From Halocafeteria seosinensis (Eukaryota > Sar > Bigyra > Bicosoecida), in the NCBI GenBank assembly GCA_001687465.1, contig LVLI01000668.1, positions 1 to 25,383 of the forward strand: a DNA stretch of 25,383 nt, written 5' to 3'. The translations under genes and the position numbers were made by a program. Position 1 is the stretch's first letter; each line of letters begins with the position of its first letter. The notes beneath the pieces are model-generated. The model saw nothing but the letters and a program-made list of their open reading frames with translations. It was not told the origin of the DNA and ran no database searches. This document shows, one piece after another, positions 10,033 to 20,360 of the stretch.

Positions 10033-13000
10033 ATGGATCAACGAGGCAAACAACCATCTGCGCCCCGAACTTCAACAACGGCGACATCCAGGGCGCATAC
10101 AGGAGGCGATACCGCCTCCCGAAGGCAATATTTGGTACGTTGGTACTCTCGTATGTGTCTTTCGGAGAGTTTGCAATGCGGTCTGAACATGCAGTTGGCG
10201 CGAAGAAAGGAGCTGCAGAGATTGCTACAGCAGGACCCGAATGCGATCCAGGAAGTAGCAAGTAAACAGAACGCCAAAGAGCAGCAAGCATGGAAAATAT
10301 GGTCGTACCCTACGGTCTCTAGTGTGTCCAGAGCGTCTGAGAGCACTACTCGGACGAATACGCAGCCGGTGATACACACCACCACACAGTCTGAGGAAGT
10401 GTCCACCAGAAACGAAGAGCATCATGACTCGCCGATAGAATTCCACCATCAGGAGGACGCCGAAGAAAATGACAGCCGACGCGAGTACGAACAGCATCAC
10501 AATGCTCTGGAGCTGGCCTTAATGGAGCAAGAGAATAGTGGGGCACGTCACCACCACCACCAGCAGCAGTCGCCACCACACAAACACCACCAGGAGAGAA
10601 CGGCAGAAGAGGAAACCGAGGTGAGATCTCCTCTTCCCCAACGCGCGCATTCTCCGATCCAATCCGAGAATGCTGATGAAGAACAAGGGTATAACGTTAC
10701 TAGACAACAACTGAGGTTTTCCGAAGATGCACCCGAGCGGTCACAAGGTTATCAAACGCTTGCTCAGACTGTAGGCAGTCATGACAACTACAACCGCGCT
10801 TTTGTAACCAAAGCTTGGACAAGTACAAAAGCTGAACAGGGCGACCGTTCAGCAGATGAACACCACGAGGTAGCTAGTGAAGATAAGTCACCTGAGGATG
10901 AAAAAGTGGAGAACACGGATGTGAGACTGTCGGCCACAGCTAAACGGTTAAACCACATACTCAGTTACCTTGAACAGGCTGAGACAAGACAGAAGAAGTC
11001 CGGCAGAGGTGATAAATTTGACGAAGGCGAAGATCTCGAAGAACGCAAGCAAGGCGCGGCCGAAGTGGCGGAAGTGAATGACCAAGAGGGCAACCAGAAG
11101 GCTAGTGAAGACTCCAACGGAAAAACGAGTGACAAAGCATCAATGGTTTTCAAAGGTGTCAAAGAAAGAATGGAAAAGTATCAACAGGAGCTCCAGGAGA
11201 AGAAGAAAACCGTTTCACTTCTTCAAAGACAAATTAAAGAGGTACGATACCTGGTTTGTGCAAAATCGTCTCCGAAATATCACAACCACTCTAATCTCTG
11301 CAGGCGAAAAAGGCGTTGGAGGAAGAGCGAGAGGAACACGCAGCCAGACTTAGGGCTCGTTTAGGAAAGCAAAAACAGGAATACGAAGCAGCCATTTCGC
11401 GACATATGTCAATGGTTGATCAACTGCTAGCGGATAAAAAAAATCTGGCATCAAAGGTATGAGTTAGACTCCCCAGTTAAAGAAGAATTTTTTCAGACAC
11501 ACCGTTTGTGCAGGTGGAGACGTTGAGTGAGCAATTGCAGCAAGAAAAGAAGAATGTCGAACGAAGGATCAGGTACTTGGATTTCTACGCATCTATCTGT
11601 TTTGTATCGTCGTAGCACTTCATTGCAATCACACAGAGCTGTACGAGAAAGACACGAAGTGGACATGCAGCGAGCTAAGCAAGCATGGTCCGCTGGAGAG
11701 AAGAAACGAATACAGGAAGCTGTAGATGCAAAAGCGAAAGAGGTTCGAAATAAGACACTTCAGAGTATGGAGCCAGGTATGAGTGTTTAATTTCTTCCCT
11801 CCTGTTTCGCCATGAGTATTTTAATAAGTGACGTTGGACTGGTCCCAGATATCCAGAAGCTAATCGACAAGCAGAAAGAGGATATTCAGAAAGTAAAGGA
11901 CTCGTTATATGAACAAATGAGACAGCGAGAAAATGAAATCATCGAAAAGAAGGATAAAGAAGTATGTAGCGGAAGATGACCGTTGACGCTGTCGGCAGCC
12001 CCCAATCCTGTCGCTTGGTCCCCAGATTGAACAACTGAGGTCCGGCATCGATTCTGCTGTGGAATCCGCTATATCTAAGGAGCGGGAGGAGCTAAGAAGA
12101 AAGGAACGGAAAATCCGGGAAGATGCGGAGGAAGAAATTGCATCGGTAAGCCTGGTTATTGACATTATTGTTTCTCCAGAACTGTGGGCAAACTGGCATT
12201 AGCAGATACGGAGACGAATGGGAGACGACATGGCTGCTGAACAACGCAAGGGTATGGACGCTTTGAGAGAATACTCACAGAGACACGCCGAAGAGGTGAG
12301 TGCTCTTGAACACTCTCGTGAGTGAAATAGTATTACCGAGCTCCGGTATTGCAGCTTTCGCGGCTACGTTCTCGCTATGAACAACAAATTAGTGATTTGA
12401 GTGAGCGCATGACAAAAGAACGGGAAGATTGGCAAAGGAGGCTGGAGAATGCTGTTGAGGAAGCCAAATCGAAAGAGCAAGCCCAACGGGACGAATGGAA
12501 AATGAATATGAAAAAGGAGCTGCAAGCTGAGGCCGAAAAGAAAGAAGAGGAGCAAAAGAAGAAGATGCGACAGGAAAGAGATGAGCAGGTAAGGTTGCCC
12601 CTGTGCTAGTATTTGGTAGCTGTCCCTAGTAATATCTCCCTAAGAGGTGTGCCCCAGATCAAGACGGTGGTGTCGAAACTCGACGCAAAGATGCAACGAG
12701 AGCAAGACAAGATCCAGGCTGCTGCCGATGAACGTCTTCAAAGTCTTAGAGAGGAAAAGGATAACGAAATAGAGAAGAAAAAAGAAGAAATACAGCGACT
12801 CAAACAGTCTCTGGAAAACTTGGAACAACAAGAAATGTCATCGGAGCAAAAAATGAATGAGCAGGTACGGTATTGAGATTCCCTTCTGTTTATGCTTTTT
12901 CGCTTAACTCGTGGTTGCGTGCTTACTCAGATTAATCGACTTAATAACGATCTTGAGGAAACTAAGCAACGACTCAATGCTGTGGAGCATCACAATAAGC

Positions 13001-13447
13001 AGTTGGAGCAAGCTAAAAAAGATATGGAACGTAGGGCAGAAAATGCTGAGTCTGCACTTTCGGTAAGGTCTTATTTCACCTACTGGAAAACAACTGCGTA
13101 TTTGTTGGAACGGTTTGTCGTGGTTGATACAGGTCGAAAAAGAGAAGTATGCCGCACGTCTAGCAGCTGCAGAGCAAGAAAGGCAGGATATTGAGCGCCG
13201 ATATCAGGAAAGGATCCAGGATCTGACGGAAGAGCATAAGTCGCAAATGGAAAATTTGAAAGAGAAGAAAGGGCAGGAACTAGATGATGTGGAACAGCGA
13301 ATTACTCGCGTTGTTGAAGCGAAAGAGGCCAGAATCAAGCAGCTGGAGGACGAGCTTCATCAAGCTCGGCAGTATCAAGAGGAGACGGAAAAGCTACTCC
13401 AACACCAAAACGAAGGGGAAGGGGAAGAGAGCGAAGAGTTCTCCTGA
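10033..13447 (+). CDS. CEP131: CEP131/AZI1-like centrosomal coiled-coil protein
   Basis: Twelve exons: 10033-10134, 10195-11241, 11304-11456, 11514-11572, 11637-11776, 11849-11961, 12026-12145, 12206-12295, 12355-12588, 12658-12864, 12931-13062 and 13133-13447. All junctions are GT-AG and phase-consistent, giving about 903 residues. The N-terminal third is disordered, with a His/Gln/Pro cluster (HHHHQQQSPPHKHH), and the rest is nearly continuous coiled coil. The diagnostic region is SMEPDIQKLIDKQKEDIQKV around residues 498-517, matching CEP131's LEPEIQ-LI-KHK signature just after a KxKEVRNKT stretch. The C-terminal exon (ELDDVEQRITRVVEAKEARI) also matches the end of CEP131. CEP131 localises to centriolar satellites and the basal body or transition zone and is needed for ciliogenesis, so the organism probably makes flagella. 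The start at 10033 is the only in-frame ATG before the first splice. Confidence 0.85.
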
Positions 13448-13453
13448 GCATTT

Positions 13454-15446
13454 CTACGATTCCCGTCTCAACTTTTGTTTGAGCATCCACAAATCTCCGT
13501 TACATTCCATTAGCCCCGCAATGACTTCGGGAATGCTCATCCCATAGCTGTACGAGAGTGCGTCGATTTCAGCTTTCACGTCCAACCGTCGCTGCGTGGA
13601 TGCAGCTGACGCTGCACTTGAAGCTTGCTTCGGTTTCATCTGGCTCTGGCGTCGTTCGTCTTCCCCGAAAGATGCCGTTTGAGAATTGGCAGCAGCTGAA
13701 GAGGTAGCTTGTGGACGATTGGTATCCTCTTCATCCGTACGTGCGTCTGCAGCAGCTGATGGGTCACCATACCGATTGGGTGTGCCTTGTGGAGTATTTC
13801 CTTCTGCAAACCAGCGTTGCCTATATCTGTATCTCCAAACTTATGCTGCTATGCTCAACGTACCATCACTACTATTATCAGCGCATGGAATAGTCAAGTT
13901 CTCAAGTACTCCGTCAGCCGACAAAGATGATACGCAGGCTATGTGTCGCCGAAAGTGGTCCTTCAGACTTTGATAGGTGCGGTCATACCCCCTTTGGCGC
14001 TGCGAGCAGTTTAGACGTAACCGGTAATTTGACTGAAACCGTCCGTCTTAACGTTTTATGCTTACAAACTCTTGTTCAAGCCTCTTCCAAAGCCTATTGC
14101 CGCCAAGCGTATAATCGTTGGTATCCGCAAACTCCTGATCAAACACAAAACCGGCCTATCTGCCCAGTTGCCCAGGTGTATAAACCAAATTCTTGCATAC
14201 GCACCTTAACAAGCTCGACCAATAGAACATCCTCTTTCTCAGAATAGGAAGTCCTATGTCTGCGACACGGTCCCAGTGTACATACAAACAAAACAAACAA
14301 TACACTGGCCCTGTGCACTTACTTCTTGCCAGCTTTTTTCGGTAAGTCTGTACAAAGAGTACGAGCGGAATAGCGATATAAATCAACGTGCGTATTGTTA
14401 GCAATCGACTCGTTGATCCAATCAGTTGAAAACGTTGGTCTTGTCTCGCGCATGAGTTTTGCCAATTGATCAACCGTAGTTTGAGAAGGGTCAAATAGGT
14501 AGATGACTTCAGAGCGGTTAGTCGCTTCAGCAGGATACCGAACGACTATACCTCCATGGTCCTCGATTTTACTCCGCCACTCTGCTCGGGTGGGACCCGG
14601 AGGTATGTAAAAGGTTAACCCCTTAAAGAGGGTAGCAGGGTCCTGCTCACTTTCAGAATCCCCGTCGCCAGTATGATGAGTGCCTCCGCTTCCTGGGGTA
14701 CTGCGACGACGCTTAGTGGGTGTGGAACGAGGAGTCCTTGCACTAGCACTCTGAACTCTCTTTACAATTGAGCTAGCGCTTCTCGGTGGAGTTGTCTGTT
14801 GTTGTTTTTGAGGCGTTTTCTTTGGTGGGGGTTTAGTATCACCTTTCTTAGGGGTGTGGGTCTTAGCTTTTGCCGCAGGTAGACGATCATCCACCCCACT
14901 ATCAACTCCAGAGTCCGAATCAGATTCTGTGGAGGTAGTCTCTTCCCCTTCCGATCCTGGTTGCTTTTTTGCACCTTCCGGTTTTTTTATAGTTGCCTTC
15001 CAAGCATTCGCTTTAGAGCTTGCAGTCTTCGACTGGACGGCAGCCGTTGCCTTCTTCGATAAATAGCTCGCAGAGGAAAGGTTTTCGGATTGGGAGATTG
15101 CCCGGTTGTTTTCAGCGAGCATGAGAAGAGCTTCCTCTTTGTCTGGTTGCTTGGAGTCTTGATCCGTTGATCGAGCCCTTCGACGCGTAGCAACGGGACT
15201 TAGCTTTTTGTTGGCGGTAGCTGCTTTTCTCGGCTCCGATTGAGGCTTCCGCGAAACACCCGGTTCGCTAACAGACATTGGAGCACCTGAGGAGCGCGCA
15301 CTAGATGAGCGATGACCCAAAGCTCTCGATGAGGCTTGCGTGGCCGGCGGACTGCGATTTTGAACAGCCTCAAACGTTTTGGTTTTGTGTCTCATGTCAA
15401 CAGATTGGTTTTCGGTACCACTCTGTTTCGAGGGAGAGGTGCCCAT
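13454..15446 (-). CDS. RAP1: Telomere-binding RAP1 homologue (BRCT-Myb-RCT)
   Basis: Five exons on the minus strand: 15446-14323, 14259-14205, 14134-14066, 13999-13864 and 13803-13454, with introns of 63, 70, 66 and 60 nt, give about 577 residues. Residues 1-270 are a disordered Ser/Ala/Lys/Pro-rich region. A BRCT domain follows at about 273-362 (LFKGLTFYIPPGP, then KIEDHGG and FSTDWINESI), close to the RAP1-type BRCT that begins LFxGLxF. A Myb/homeodomain-like three-helix domain is split over three exons at about 376-436: YSEKEDVLLVELV, GNRLWKRLEQ and TYQSLKDHFRRHI, the last corresponding to the Trp-Ser-x-Lys-Asp-Arg recognition helix. The C-terminal EIDALSYSYGMSIPEVIAGL plus NGDLWMLKQKL fits the RCT domain. 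RAP1 is a shelterin or telomere subunit and transcription factor. Domain order is diagnostic; two 3' splice sites had in-frame alternatives, resolved by intron length. Convergent with CEP131, 6 bp apart. Confidence 0.8.
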
Positions 15447-15518
15447 TAGTCAGTCTTTCCGACTTGTTTCTGATACCCTCGTACCGTACCCTACACGCAC
15501 CGTGAGTTCCAGTTCCAC

Positions 15519-15604
15519 TTAGGGTTGTCTGTTAGGGTAATGCGCTCACTTGAAGGAGGTTAGGGTTGTTCCCACTAGGGTTATCAAACAAAGCCTAGTT
15601 AGGG
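15519..15604 (+). promoter_or_regulatory. Cluster of TTAGGG telomeric-type motifs upstream of RAP1
   Basis: Exact TTAGGG hexamers start at 15519, 15532, 15560 and 15599, with a CTAGGGTT variant at 15575. All are in the same orientation, within 86 bp, and begin 73 bp upstream of the RAP1 start codon. Read in the gene's own direction they are CCCTAA/AACCCTAA, the telobox form. Spacings of 13, 28, 15 and 24 bp make this a scattered cluster rather than a tandem telomere remnant. A role as RAP1 or TRF-like binding sites is inferred. Confidence 0.65.
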
Positions 15605-16263
15605 GTCTCGCTCTATGCGCTTGTCTCTTCCACTGCTGTGCAGAATGAAAAAAATCGCAACAACAACAATACAGTCGTAAAAGCAGCGTGTAAAGGGGAG
15701 CTGGAGTCCAGCTCAATCGAGCGTTTAGTTCCAACGGTGTTTGAACCAAATTCACAGCAGCCAAGATGGCAAGAACTGCTCATACATCCACATACACACA
15801 TACAATAAGGCGGATGGTCAGAGAGAAAAGAAGACAGATAGCACGTACAAGTGCGAACGACTCGTTCAACTAATTTGAGATTTCGAATTTGGTAAACGTC
15901 TATTATCTTCACAAATCGGCCCACGGCAATGGGTGAATCACCCGCATGATGAAATTGTCAATTTGTCATCCCTGGGCCGACATGGGAGGAAGTGGAAGCT
16001 CTACAGAGCCTCTACCTAGGGTGATGAAGCTGATTGCTTCTCGCGTTGGTCTCGGCTATTTCTCTTTGCAACGTTTTTCATTGACTCATTGTCTGTTTGT
16101 CTAGTTTAAGACTTTCGCCGTCAACATCGAGATCAAGATTTCCAGCCACCCAACTACCATAACTTGCATTATGAGCCATTTCCACATTATGTTACATACA
16201 ATTGAGGCTATATCTCCACATTAATTTCCATAAGTCTAGCTCTATCAGTTACTGACATTGGCG
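15605..16263. other. Gap between two minus-strand genes, no gene seen
   Basis: About 660 bp between the RAP1 upstream motif cluster and the glycosyltransferase stop codon. Open frames here are short and low-complexity (for example a Cys/Ser/Leu-rich frame at 15613-15924, minus strand) with no convincing start, splice site or domain. It must hold the glycosyltransferase 3' UTR and possibly distal RAP1 promoter. Nothing else was recognised. Confidence 0.5.
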
Positions 16264-18302
16264 TCAGTGATATCTAGGATGGGCTGAGTCGCGTGGGTCA
16301 ATTCCATTCGTACTCGTTGCCCAGTCTATTACGCGTCCGTGGAATAGATGCCACAGGCTGTCTTCGACATACCTGCAAAATCGTGAACTATACTTGCTCA
16401 TCTTCTTTCTCCGGCCGAGAAACACAAAACTATAACGCACCGCAGTCGTGCCAACTTGGATTTTGTTCTCTCCTGATCGAACTTGTAGTAGAACACTTTA
16501 TCCTCGTATCCCCACGTAGTTTTATTCACAACATGAGAACCTCTGCAACTCGCAACGAGAACAATTTTAGCGCACAGCAAGAAAACAACACACCACTGTT
16601 TCTTCACTACATACGAATATGATATTGGGTTATCATATAAATAGAAGGCGGTCAATCCCCGTCCTTCCCTCCTTTCCCAGGAGAATGTACGATACGTGCG
16701 TGGTTTTACCACTAGACGTCTCCACAACGATGGAATGTCTGGAACGCTTTTCCTGGTACTCATGAGGATTGGAAATGCTACCGAACTACCTGCTCGAAAT
16801 AAAATAAAACACATCCATCAGCTCAGGACATACGCCGGAATATTCGATGAGAAATCCTTACCTCTCTGTACAGCTCCCAGGGCTGTATCGATAAACTTAG
16901 TGCTTATAGGTACAATATCTACATCCATATGGAACATGAAACTGCGTTGGCTCGAGGTCGGTACCTGTCTGTCTGCCACATTATATATCTGCAAGAGAGA
17001 AGGGGACAGAGGGGATAGTTGTACGAGCAATGGTTTATCAGTCCTATTCTCGACATACTCTAGCTTTTACCCAGGGTTCTGATGGTTTACTCCACTGCGT
17101 AATCAGAGCGTATTGTCCTGGTACAAATTCATAGCGAGTAGCGATACATCTTACCTCCAAGAGCCGCACGCGGTCGTCTAAAATTCCTTTAATGGCTCCC
17201 AACGCATTGGTCTGTCTATTCGACGAAAAATCTACTATGTATACACATAGGCATTTGTACCAGTCTGGCGGTGGAGAGCAACGGAAAAGCGCATCACGTA
17301 AGGAGGTGAGATACCTCTTCAGATTCTCCGGACGGTTGCGATAAGTAAGAACCAGATATATGAAGGGGAGCGCCGATTGGTCGCAGTCAGCCAAGTTGCA
17401 ATAGGGGCTCGAGTACAATTGAGCTGTATCCTTAAACCAGGTGTCATTAAAGATGTCCTGATGCCCGCCACCCTCTACACGGTAAGAGCTCTGGATAAGG
17501 CTGTTTCCCGTCTCTTGGGGTAAATTTCTCACACTTTTCACGAATGTTGCGTAATTGGAAATTTGGTGCGAACAGAGCTCTGTATCGGCCACAAGAAACG
17601 GATGCAACCAAGGAAATAGTTTTATGGACACAGCACACTATCGCTTACCTCGCTCGTAGTCCTTGGCCGAGGCCTGTCGGACGGCTGGTGCCCGCTTCAA
17701 CATCGTTTCGATTTTCTCAACGTCACGTCTGATCAATGTAATGTTGATGGGACTAGCCGCGTTCTTCCCTCGAAGTATTCTGTTCGGAGGCGTTTGGTGT
17801 CGAACCCTGTCCGTTCCGTTCGCCAACTGGTGCAGTCTCACCAAGGTGTGATTCGTTATCTGTGCTTCCTCATCCAGTATCCCCATGACTTTCATGGTCT
17901 CCTCGGGAGGATACAATGGCGCCGATAAGTTCAGATACCTTCCTGCAGCCAGTGCAAATCAGTGAGTGAGTGACGGTCCACCCGACTGCTGCTTGACCGG
18001 ACCACTTTACCTCGAATAATCATTTTATTCTGCGTCGGCACAATCCTCTCGGTGAGACTATCCCATGCAGCTTCCAGGATGCCCCTCGGGGGCGTCTCCT
18101 GCGGTGGTCTGTGTAATAGGAGGCTCTCTGTTCGATTCTGCACCGTTTTGGCCAAGTCTGTGCTATCGTGCATTGTGTAATGGTGCATGTAGTTGGTCCA
18201 TATCACCGGCACTGAGATAAAGGTGCATAGAGCAAGCACAAACACCGACTTTTGGTACATGGACATCATCCACATTGTACAGTCCATCCTCCTCTCCCCC
18301 AT
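16264..18302 (-). CDS. Type-II membrane glycosyltransferase, GT7/chondroitin-GalNAc-transferase-like
   Basis: Eight exons on the minus strand: 18302-18011, 17942-17649, 17579-17155, 17094-17071, 16988-16862, 16789-16615, 16542-16441 and 16372-16264. All junctions are phase-consistent, with introns of 60-82 nt, giving about 515 residues. A short cytoplasmic tail and one signal anchor (SVFVLALCTFISVPVIW) precede N-glycosylation-type sequons in the stem, the topology of Golgi enzymes. The catalytic part begins LPFIYLVLTYRNRPENLKRY, continues with VYIVDF, and has a DVD metal-binding motif (FHMDVDIVP, about residues 367-369) and a WGYED acceptor-site motif (about 456-460) like the WGxED of beta-1,4-galactosyl- and GalNAc-transferases. 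It ends with LWHLFHGRVIDW. The fourth exon is only 24 nt (WSKPSEPW). Substrate cannot be told. It is divergent from the OSGEPL1 gene, 101 bp between starts. Family level is good; the exact donor is unknown. Confidence 0.8.
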
Positions 18303-18403
18303 TGGAAAGACTACTGTAACAAATCCACAGGGGTAATCATAACAATCTAGTCACGTTGTAGACTCTTCAAGAGAGCCCGGGTTGTTGCCATTTCCCTCAC
18401 GAT
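18303..18403. promoter_or_regulatory. 101-bp divergent promoter region
   Basis: The start codons of the glycosyltransferase (minus) and the OSGEPL1-like gene (plus) lie 101 bp apart, so their promoters must share or overlap this interval. I see no TATA box or clear palindrome. The call rests on geometry. Confidence 0.4.
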
Positions 18404-20360
18404 ATGAGGGTCCTACAGCGCAGAATCTCCCCTACAAAAGTGTGGGAGCCACCATCATGTTCATCTTCTCGAGTGGCGCTGTCATGGCCATGGAGAGCCA
18501 GACGCTCGACGCATACGATTCTGGGGATCGAAACCAGGTGCGTACATGGTGGTATTAATGAATGAACTTGAATAGTATGTTGTTTGCTTGCTTGCTTGCT
18601 TGCTTTTCTTTTTTTTGCAGCTGCGATGATACGGGAGTGGCTCTCGTGGACTATAGAAACAGACGAGTGGTGGAGGAGATGGTCTCTTCCCAATTCCAAA
18701 CCCATGCGCCCTGGAAGGGTGAGTCGGTCATCGTGATGACGTCTACGCAAGCAGTGCCGTTTGCCGTAACCGGTGGTATTTATGATTGCACAGGTGTGGT
18801 ACCGGCGATGGCTGCTCGGGACCATCAACTCAATCTTCCCACAGTGCTGGAGCAGATTCTCCAGAGAGCGTACGTGTGGCGCACAATTCCCTAAATAACC
18901 GAAGTGAAGTAGGAAGGGGGACGTTTCTCTTGTTTGTCCAGTCTCCACAGAGAAAAGGGCCTGAAAATTGACGCGGTGGCGGCAACCGCTGGTCCAGGCC
19001 TGGCCCTGTGCTTAAAAGTAAGGTGCCACCCTCGACGTCACTTGTCGGTTTACCGGTAACCGGTTGTGGCTGTGACATACCACAGACAGGATTCTTGACG
19101 GGTAAAATGATCGCTCAGTACTTGGATGTTCCTTTCATACCTGTGCATCATATGGCGGCTCACGCCCTAGTTTGCCGATTGGAGGTTAGAAAGACTTCCC
19201 TACTATCGTGCTAGACCCCCGGTAGTTTGATAAGGAGTATTGCTCTCGCAGGATCCGACGATTACTTATCCCTTTCTTACAATGCTAATCTCTGGCGGTC
19301 ATACCATGATTGTCCTTGTTGAAGCGCTCGGGAACTACCAAGTCCTCGGTAAGTTCTCTCTATGCTTCCACTCGTACGTGAGGGCAACGACTCAGTGATC
19401 CTGCATTTTACGCTGCCAGCTTCGACATTGGATGATAGTATAGGAGAAGCTATTGATAAGGCAGCCCGAGTTCTTCGAGTGGGTATCCATCAGCATCACC
19501 TGATTTCAACATCACATTACGATCATTCCAAGGAGGAATTAGCCAAAGCAAGGGGAGCAGAGGGGAGGAATGATAACAGGTTTGACAATTTTTTCCCCAC
19601 ATTCTCCTCCAAGTTGCCGGATAGCTACGACCCCCCTGTAACGACACATTATGGAGTTTTGTTGGAAAAGCTTGCCGCTTTTGGCAATCCACATTCGTTT
19701 GATATGAAAGTCCCACTAGAGAGAGAGACAGCTTCATCTTCGAGGAAGAAAGAACTACGTAAGAAGAGACAAGTGTCCAAACTGGCAGGGAAAGGAGCAC
19801 ATTCATCCGCACTAGATGGCATTCATCAGAATATTCAGTTCTCTTTCTCTGGGTTGAAAACAAAGGTACTTCAATTATCTACCTCCAAATGTGATCCAAC
19901 AGATTTCAACGACGCTGCTAACCTAGCGGCTACGTTTCAACGAGTGACTACGGAGCATTTGACCCAACAGTTGCGAAAAGCGATAGAATACTGCATCAAA
20001 CAAAAGGGATTAGATCTTACCCGAATCGTAGTCGCAGGTGGGGTAGCAGCAAACTCATATATAAGGCAAGCCATAGAGGATGAAGCCAGATCGATGAAGG
20101 TCAAGGCTTCTTTTCCTTCTTTACGTTATTGCACTGATAATGGCACAATGATCGCATGGGCTGCCGCAGAAGATTTTGAAAGAAGTGATGCTGAAACCGT
20201 TTTTTCTAGCTACCAGGAAGATTACAGTGACTTTAGCTCCCGCTGGCCCTTGGGGGCGCCTGTGCCACGTCGGAATAATAATCACACCTCCGAAGTGCTG
20301 CATTTGCGGAGCCAGCAAGGCTACGAAAGCGTGCTTTCACATCTGGAAGAGCTTAGGTGA
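18404..20360 (+). CDS. OSGEPL1: Mitochondrial tRNA N6-threonylcarbamoyladenosine synthase (OSGEPL1/Qri7, TsaD family)
   Basis: Seven exons: 18404-18537, 18621-18718, 18794-18869, 18942-19017, 19086-19184, 19252-19348 and 19420-20360, about 506 residues. The enzyme transfers threonylcarbamoyl to A37 of ANN-decoding tRNAs. Motifs in order: ILGIETSCDDTGVALVD (spliced across exon 1/2), GVVPAMAARDH, ATAGPGLALCL, the metal-binding HHMAAH (His150/His154), SGGHT, DDSIGEAIDKAAR, FSFSGLKTK, GGVAAN and the terminal TDNGTMIAWAA metal-Asp motif. The Arg-rich, acid-free N-terminus looks like an organelle presequence, and GNPHSFDMKVPL matches the mitochondrial branch rather than cytosolic Kae1. About 50 extra residues follow DKAARVL, where bacterial TsaD has YPGGP. 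A 72-nt intron at 20357-20428 could bypass the stop and add an exon to 20687 (about 591 residues in all); I keep the shorter form. Confidence 0.87.
18584..18603 (+). repeat. (TTGC)5 microsatellite in OSGEPL1 intron 1
   Basis: Five perfect TTGC units lie just upstream of the T-rich acceptor tract (TTTTCTTTTTTTTGCAG) of the first intron and may form part of its polypyrimidine signal. Confidence 0.9.

Noticed and set aside
14033-14065. 33-nt intron in the RAP1 Myb region ending TTTCAG
   Set aside because: Also in phase, but far shorter than any other intron here; the acceptor at 14000 gives 66 nt and a tighter Myb domain. Not excluded without RNA data.
15613-15924. Open frame upstream of RAP1 on the minus strand
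   Set aside because: Cys/Ser/Leu-rich low-complexity translation, no domain, and no splice connection to RAP1; likely chance.
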